DNA from: Zhuqueibacter pondensis
Lineage (GTDB): Bacteria; Zhuqueibacterota; Zhuqueibacteria; Zhuqueibacterales; Zhuqueibacteraceae
Direction of reading: 5' to 3'
Length of the DNA stretch: 64,000 nucleotides
NCBI GenBank assembly: GCA_034505955.1
Contig: JAPDQK010000024.1
Coordinates: 16,233-80,232, forward strand
The notes below the pieces were generated by a model that saw only the letters and a list, made by a program, of their open reading frames with translations, was not told where the DNA came from and searched no databases. Positions 61,776 to 64,000 of this stretch are shown one piece after another. Each line of letters opens with the position of its first letter. Position 1 is the first letter of the stretch. The translations under genes were made by a program, and so were the position numbers.

Positions 61776-62135
61776 TCAGATTATCCGCACGCCATGTTGT
61801 ATGATTTCGTGCACCAATGGAATATCATCTGTGAATTCGTCGGGATGGAACCCCACCGGTTCAATACCGGCTTTGACGTCTTGTGGTCTTAGCGCTCGCC
61901 AAAGATAGGAGATGCCATCGTTGCGTGGACCGAAATTGGATGAAACCACGCAAACGTCAATATCACTCCAGTGATGCCTCCTTCCGCCGACTTGCGAGCC
62001 AAAAATATAGGCGGATTGAATCATCAACCCCTGCGCTTGCAAATGATGCAAGTAATCTTCAACCTTTCGTCGAACAAATATTCTCAATTTATTTTTTTTG
62101 GCAGATCGAGAAGTTGTTTGGTTCGAGTTAGCCAT
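61776..62135 (-). CDS. MNT-type nucleotidyltransferase (antitoxin)
   Basis: A 119-residue protein with the nucleotidyltransferase signature YIFGSQVGGRRHHWSDIDVC (GSx10DxD). In HEPN/MNT modules the MNT protein neutralises its partner HEPN toxin by adenylylation. Its start overlaps the end of the HEPN gene by 52 nt. It belongs to the second cassette. The C-terminal region (VGFHPDEFTDDIPLVHEIIQ) is typical. Confidence 0.88.
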   Translation of the reverse strand: MANSNQTTSRSAKKNKLRIFVRRKVEDYLHHLQAQGLMIQSAYIFGSQVGGRRHHWSDIDVCVVSSNFGPRNDGISYLWRALRPQDVKAGIEPVGFHPDEFTDDIPLVHEIIQHGVRII

Positions 62136-62471
62136 TGTTGTGTGTAAGATTTTGTTGCCTGTCGGTGAAAGGCGCTTTTGATGATTTCGTATCGTGATTT
62201 AATATTGAAAGTCGTCAACTCTTGTAAGCTCTGGATGACGCTCTCATCCAATACCAAGCCTGCCTTATCTGCAATACGAACAAGATTGTGAATTTGAGGG
62301 GGGTATTTCTTGGCGACGGAGCAAATAAATACGTTTGAGCTCTTTCTCAACCGATAAATGGCAGAAGAAGAGGCAATAAGCATAGTGCTTCTTGTCAAAC
62401 AAGCTGCGCGCAACCTTCAAATCTTCCCGACTGGAGCGCCGCCAAGCCTGTGCCATTCTCGGTATGTCCAT
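62084..62471 (-). pseudogene. HEPN-domain toxin gene with a 1-bp frameshift
   Basis: The first frame reads MDIPRMAQAWRRSSREDLKV then SLFDKKHYAYCLFFCHLSVE, KELKRIYLLRRQEIPP. The second reads QIHNLVRIADKAGLVLDESV then KSYTQQWLTRTKQL. Together they form a typical HEPN protein of about 128 residues. The break is at a run of six cytosines on the coding strand (about 62306-62311): removing one C joins RRQEIPP to QIHNLV, as HEPN proteins read. It may be a real mutation, homopolymer phase variation or an assembly error. Partner of the MNT gene. Confidence 0.75.
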
Positions 62472-62539
62472 GGATCAGATGACGGATTCGTTTAACAATA
62501 AAAGAAGATTTTCTAACAAAAAATATGATACTGAACGTT

Positions 62540-62557
62540 AAAAAGCAATAATAAAAT
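62540..62557 (+). repeat. 18-bp cassette-junction motif, copy 2
   Basis: AAAAAGCAATAATAAAAT, identical to 61615-61632, placed at the same position relative to the second toxin-antitoxin module. Confidence 0.75.
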
Positions 62558-62576
62558 CTGCCTCGCGCATGGTTTA

Positions 62577-62656
62577 CGGCAACAAAACCCGCGCGGCAAA
62601 AGCGTTGGGGATTTCGCGGGTGCATTTGATGACGTTGGTGAAAAAGTTGGGGTAGA
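62577..62656 (+). repeat. Fis-HTH 3'-end repeat, copy 3 (pseudo)
   Basis: Frame YGNKTRAAKALGISRVHLMT then LVKKLG and TAG. It is the most diverged copy. The bases before it (CTCGCGCATGG) recall the Fis segment LAH-GN with a one-base change. It may be the original end of the regulator gene, displaced by two insertions. Confidence 0.75.
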
Positions 62657-62918
62657 CTAAAACTTTGTTCTTGTTCAAATGCCCTCCTGATAACTTTTAT
62701 TGACAACCCCGATAACTTTACTTATCATTTGACGCTTTTCCGCATTGATTTGGATACCTCCCTCGATTGGGTATCTCGAGAAATTTCAACGCTCAATTTC
62801 GCGCAGCACAACGAATGAGAAATGGCCTGATGCTTGCTCAGGATGAGAGCGCCCGAAACGGTGATGACAACAAGAAATCACTTTTCAAAACGATCAACAT
62901 CTTTATGGGAGCACAGCG

Positions 62919-63632
62919 ATGAAACGACATCTGACGAGGCGGTTTTGGATCGCGGCGATTTTGGCTGTCTTCGCGCCGATCCTATCCAAAACTTTGCAGG
63001 CGCAAAATGCGCTTGTCGATGGCAATTTTGATCACGTTGCCAGCAGCGGTTGGGCACGGGATGTACGGAGCTCTACCATCCCTGGGCCGGATTGGTTGTC
63101 AAACGATCCCAATGACGCAACGCGGCTGATTGGGCAAGGTTGGAAGCGTGGCCTTTTGGTTGGCAACGGCCCTGATCCCTCAGCAGCAGTGGTGAGTTCA
63201 ATTGCACCGTATAGCAATGTCTTGGAAATTCTCAGAACCGGTGCCGGTGGTGCCGGTGAAGGTGGCTTTGTTTATCAGGATGTCAACATCAACGTAACCA
63301 CAATTTCGAATTTCACCCTTTCGGCTGATGTGCGCATCGACGCGCAGAGTCTTGCCGGCGGCAGTTATGGCGGAGGAGAATATCCTGTTGTGTTAATGAT
63401 CGGTTGGACTGATGCCAGTGGCATTTATCACTGGGATGACGGGATCAATTTCTCTCATTACGTGCAGGCATTTTATAGCGTGCCGGGAAATAGGACCGTT
63501 TCCAGATCGCAGCAAATTGCTGCCAATACCTGGGTGCATTACACCTCGCCGAATTTAAAGACTCTGTTTCCAAATGTCGTGCGCATCGATCGGGTGGCGA
63601 TCGGCTTCGGCGGTTGGGATTATCATAGCTAG
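62919..63632 (+). pseudogene. Exported protein truncated by an IS element
   Basis: A signal peptide (FWIAAILAVFAPILSKTLQA, then Q) precedes a beta-rich carbohydrate-binding-like domain: VDGNFDHVASSGWARDVRSS, GGFVYQDVNINVTTISNFTL, WVHYTSPNLKTLFPNVVRID. The frame ends DYHS then TAG, where the stop codon and the last residues fall within the left end of the IS. GGGAGCACAGCG precedes the ATG. The original gene probably continued with a C-terminal anchor or sorting domain. Function unknown. Confidence 0.65.
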
Positions 63633-64000
63633 TGTCCGTTCGAGAAATAAAAATATAATAAAATAATTGACTTTTTGAAGAATTTTTATTATATTTTTAT
63701 AGTCAATAAATCGAAATATGAATCATTAAACCATTACTTTAACTACACATTTACACAGCCTCACCGCTGCCGCTTTTGCACAAACCAGAATCTTTGGAGC
63801 ACAGTATGCGTAACGCGTATGATACTCAACTCAAGCTGGATGTCCCTGCTCACCTCGACATCGAATTCGATCCCCACAGTCGTCATGAGCTGGAACCGAT
63901 TCTCATGGCGCTCAAGCATCTCTACGACAATCCCCAGGTTCTGAAACCCATTCTCAAACTCATCGCCAAAGATGTCGTTGGCGATAAAGCTCCGCACCGG
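63626..64000 (+). mobile_element. Insertion sequence, left end (runs off window)
   Basis: Begins near TAGCTAGTGTCCGTTCGA, similar to the terminal repeats of the MITE at 18556. An AT-rich leader of about 170 bp follows, then a transposase start. It truncates the exported protein upstream. Confidence 0.6.
63806..64000 (+). CDS. Transposase N-terminus (ISNCY-like), partial
   Basis: The first 65 codons are open to the end of the window: MRNAYDTQLKLDVPAHLDIE then FDPHSRHELEPILMALKHLY, NPQVLKPILKLIAKDV. The pattern of a short N-terminal region with RxELxPILxALxxLYxxPxL resembles ISNCY-type transposases (as I recall them), where this precedes the helix-turn-helix and DDE domain. Too little is present for certainty. 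Confidence 0.6.
   Translation, partial: MRNAYDTQLKLDVPAHLDIEFDPHSRHELEPILMALKHLYDNPQVLKPILKLIAKDVVGDKAPHR

Noticed and set aside
1..64000. CRISPR arrays, rRNA and tRNA genes
   Set aside because: No regularly spaced 25-40-bp direct repeats and no tRNA- or rRNA-like sequences were recognised by eye. A tRNA scan would settle this; a short tRNA could have been missed.

Overview
The window looks like a piece of a Gram-negative chromosome from an uncultured bacterium of the KSB1/Calditrichota-like fringe of the FCB group. That placement is an inference from gene content: a GWxTD-domain protein, a fused 2-oxoacid dehydrogenase E1, outer-membrane barrels, many lipoproteins, a TonB-type protein and many short dispersed intergenic repeats. 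I saw no rRNA, tRNA or CRISPR array. Gene density is moderate and intergenic spaces are unusually rich in palindromic repeats and MITE-like elements.

Layout. 0-6 kb: a sugar-scavenging locus on the minus strand (ROK repressor, ROK kinase, Na+/solute symporter, exported GH20 hexosaminidase). 6-11.6 kb: a TonB-like protein, a dicarboxylate/amino-acid symporter, an NhaD/CitMHS-type antiporter and small membrane proteins. 11.9-18 kb: an Fpg/Nei glycosylase, an exported thioredoxin-like protein, a phospholipase-D-like enzyme and a fused alpha/beta E1. 18-21 kb: repeats and a MITE that truncates a small gene, then D-Ala-D-Ala ligase. 21-28.2 kb: a retropepsin-like protein, an arginase-fold protein, a methyltransferase, a SpoIID-like lipoprotein, thiI, trmI and a universal stress protein. 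28.4-35.7 kb: a barrel protein, PBP4-type DacB, a Nudix protein, PduL and CoA-acylating aldehyde dehydrogenase, followed by decayed genes (a 3-methyladenine glycosylase and a STAND NTPase fragment). 36-45.4 kb: a large lipoprotein plus barrel pair, serS, a class II aldolase, a SecY-like protein fused to zinc fingers and DUF2007, and a GWxTD protein. 45.5-54.7 kb: a TolB-like beta-propeller, galT, a frameshifted membrane protein, the phoH-pgpH-ybeY operon, a LysM protein and a coiled-coil lipoprotein. 55-61 kb: a peptide-binding lipoprotein and a sensor kinase / sigma-54 regulator pair enclosing three tiny membrane proteins. 61-64 kb: two toxin-antitoxin modules, an exported protein and an IS element running off the end.

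The most notable structure is at 60.8-62.7 kb. Two unrelated toxin-antitoxin modules (PIN type, then MNT/HEPN) sit behind the sigma-54 regulator. Each is followed by the same 18-bp motif and then another copy of the regulator's 3' end, which encodes its Fis-type helix-turn-helix. The differences between copies are mostly synonymous. This looks like successive cassette insertion into the 3' end of a protein gene, each event restoring that end. Second is the SecY-like/zinc-finger/DUF2007 fusion. Third, PduL, an acylating aldehyde dehydrogenase and a class II aldolase occur in the window, and the latter two carry C-terminal helices resembling microcompartment encapsulation peptides, although no shell gene is present.
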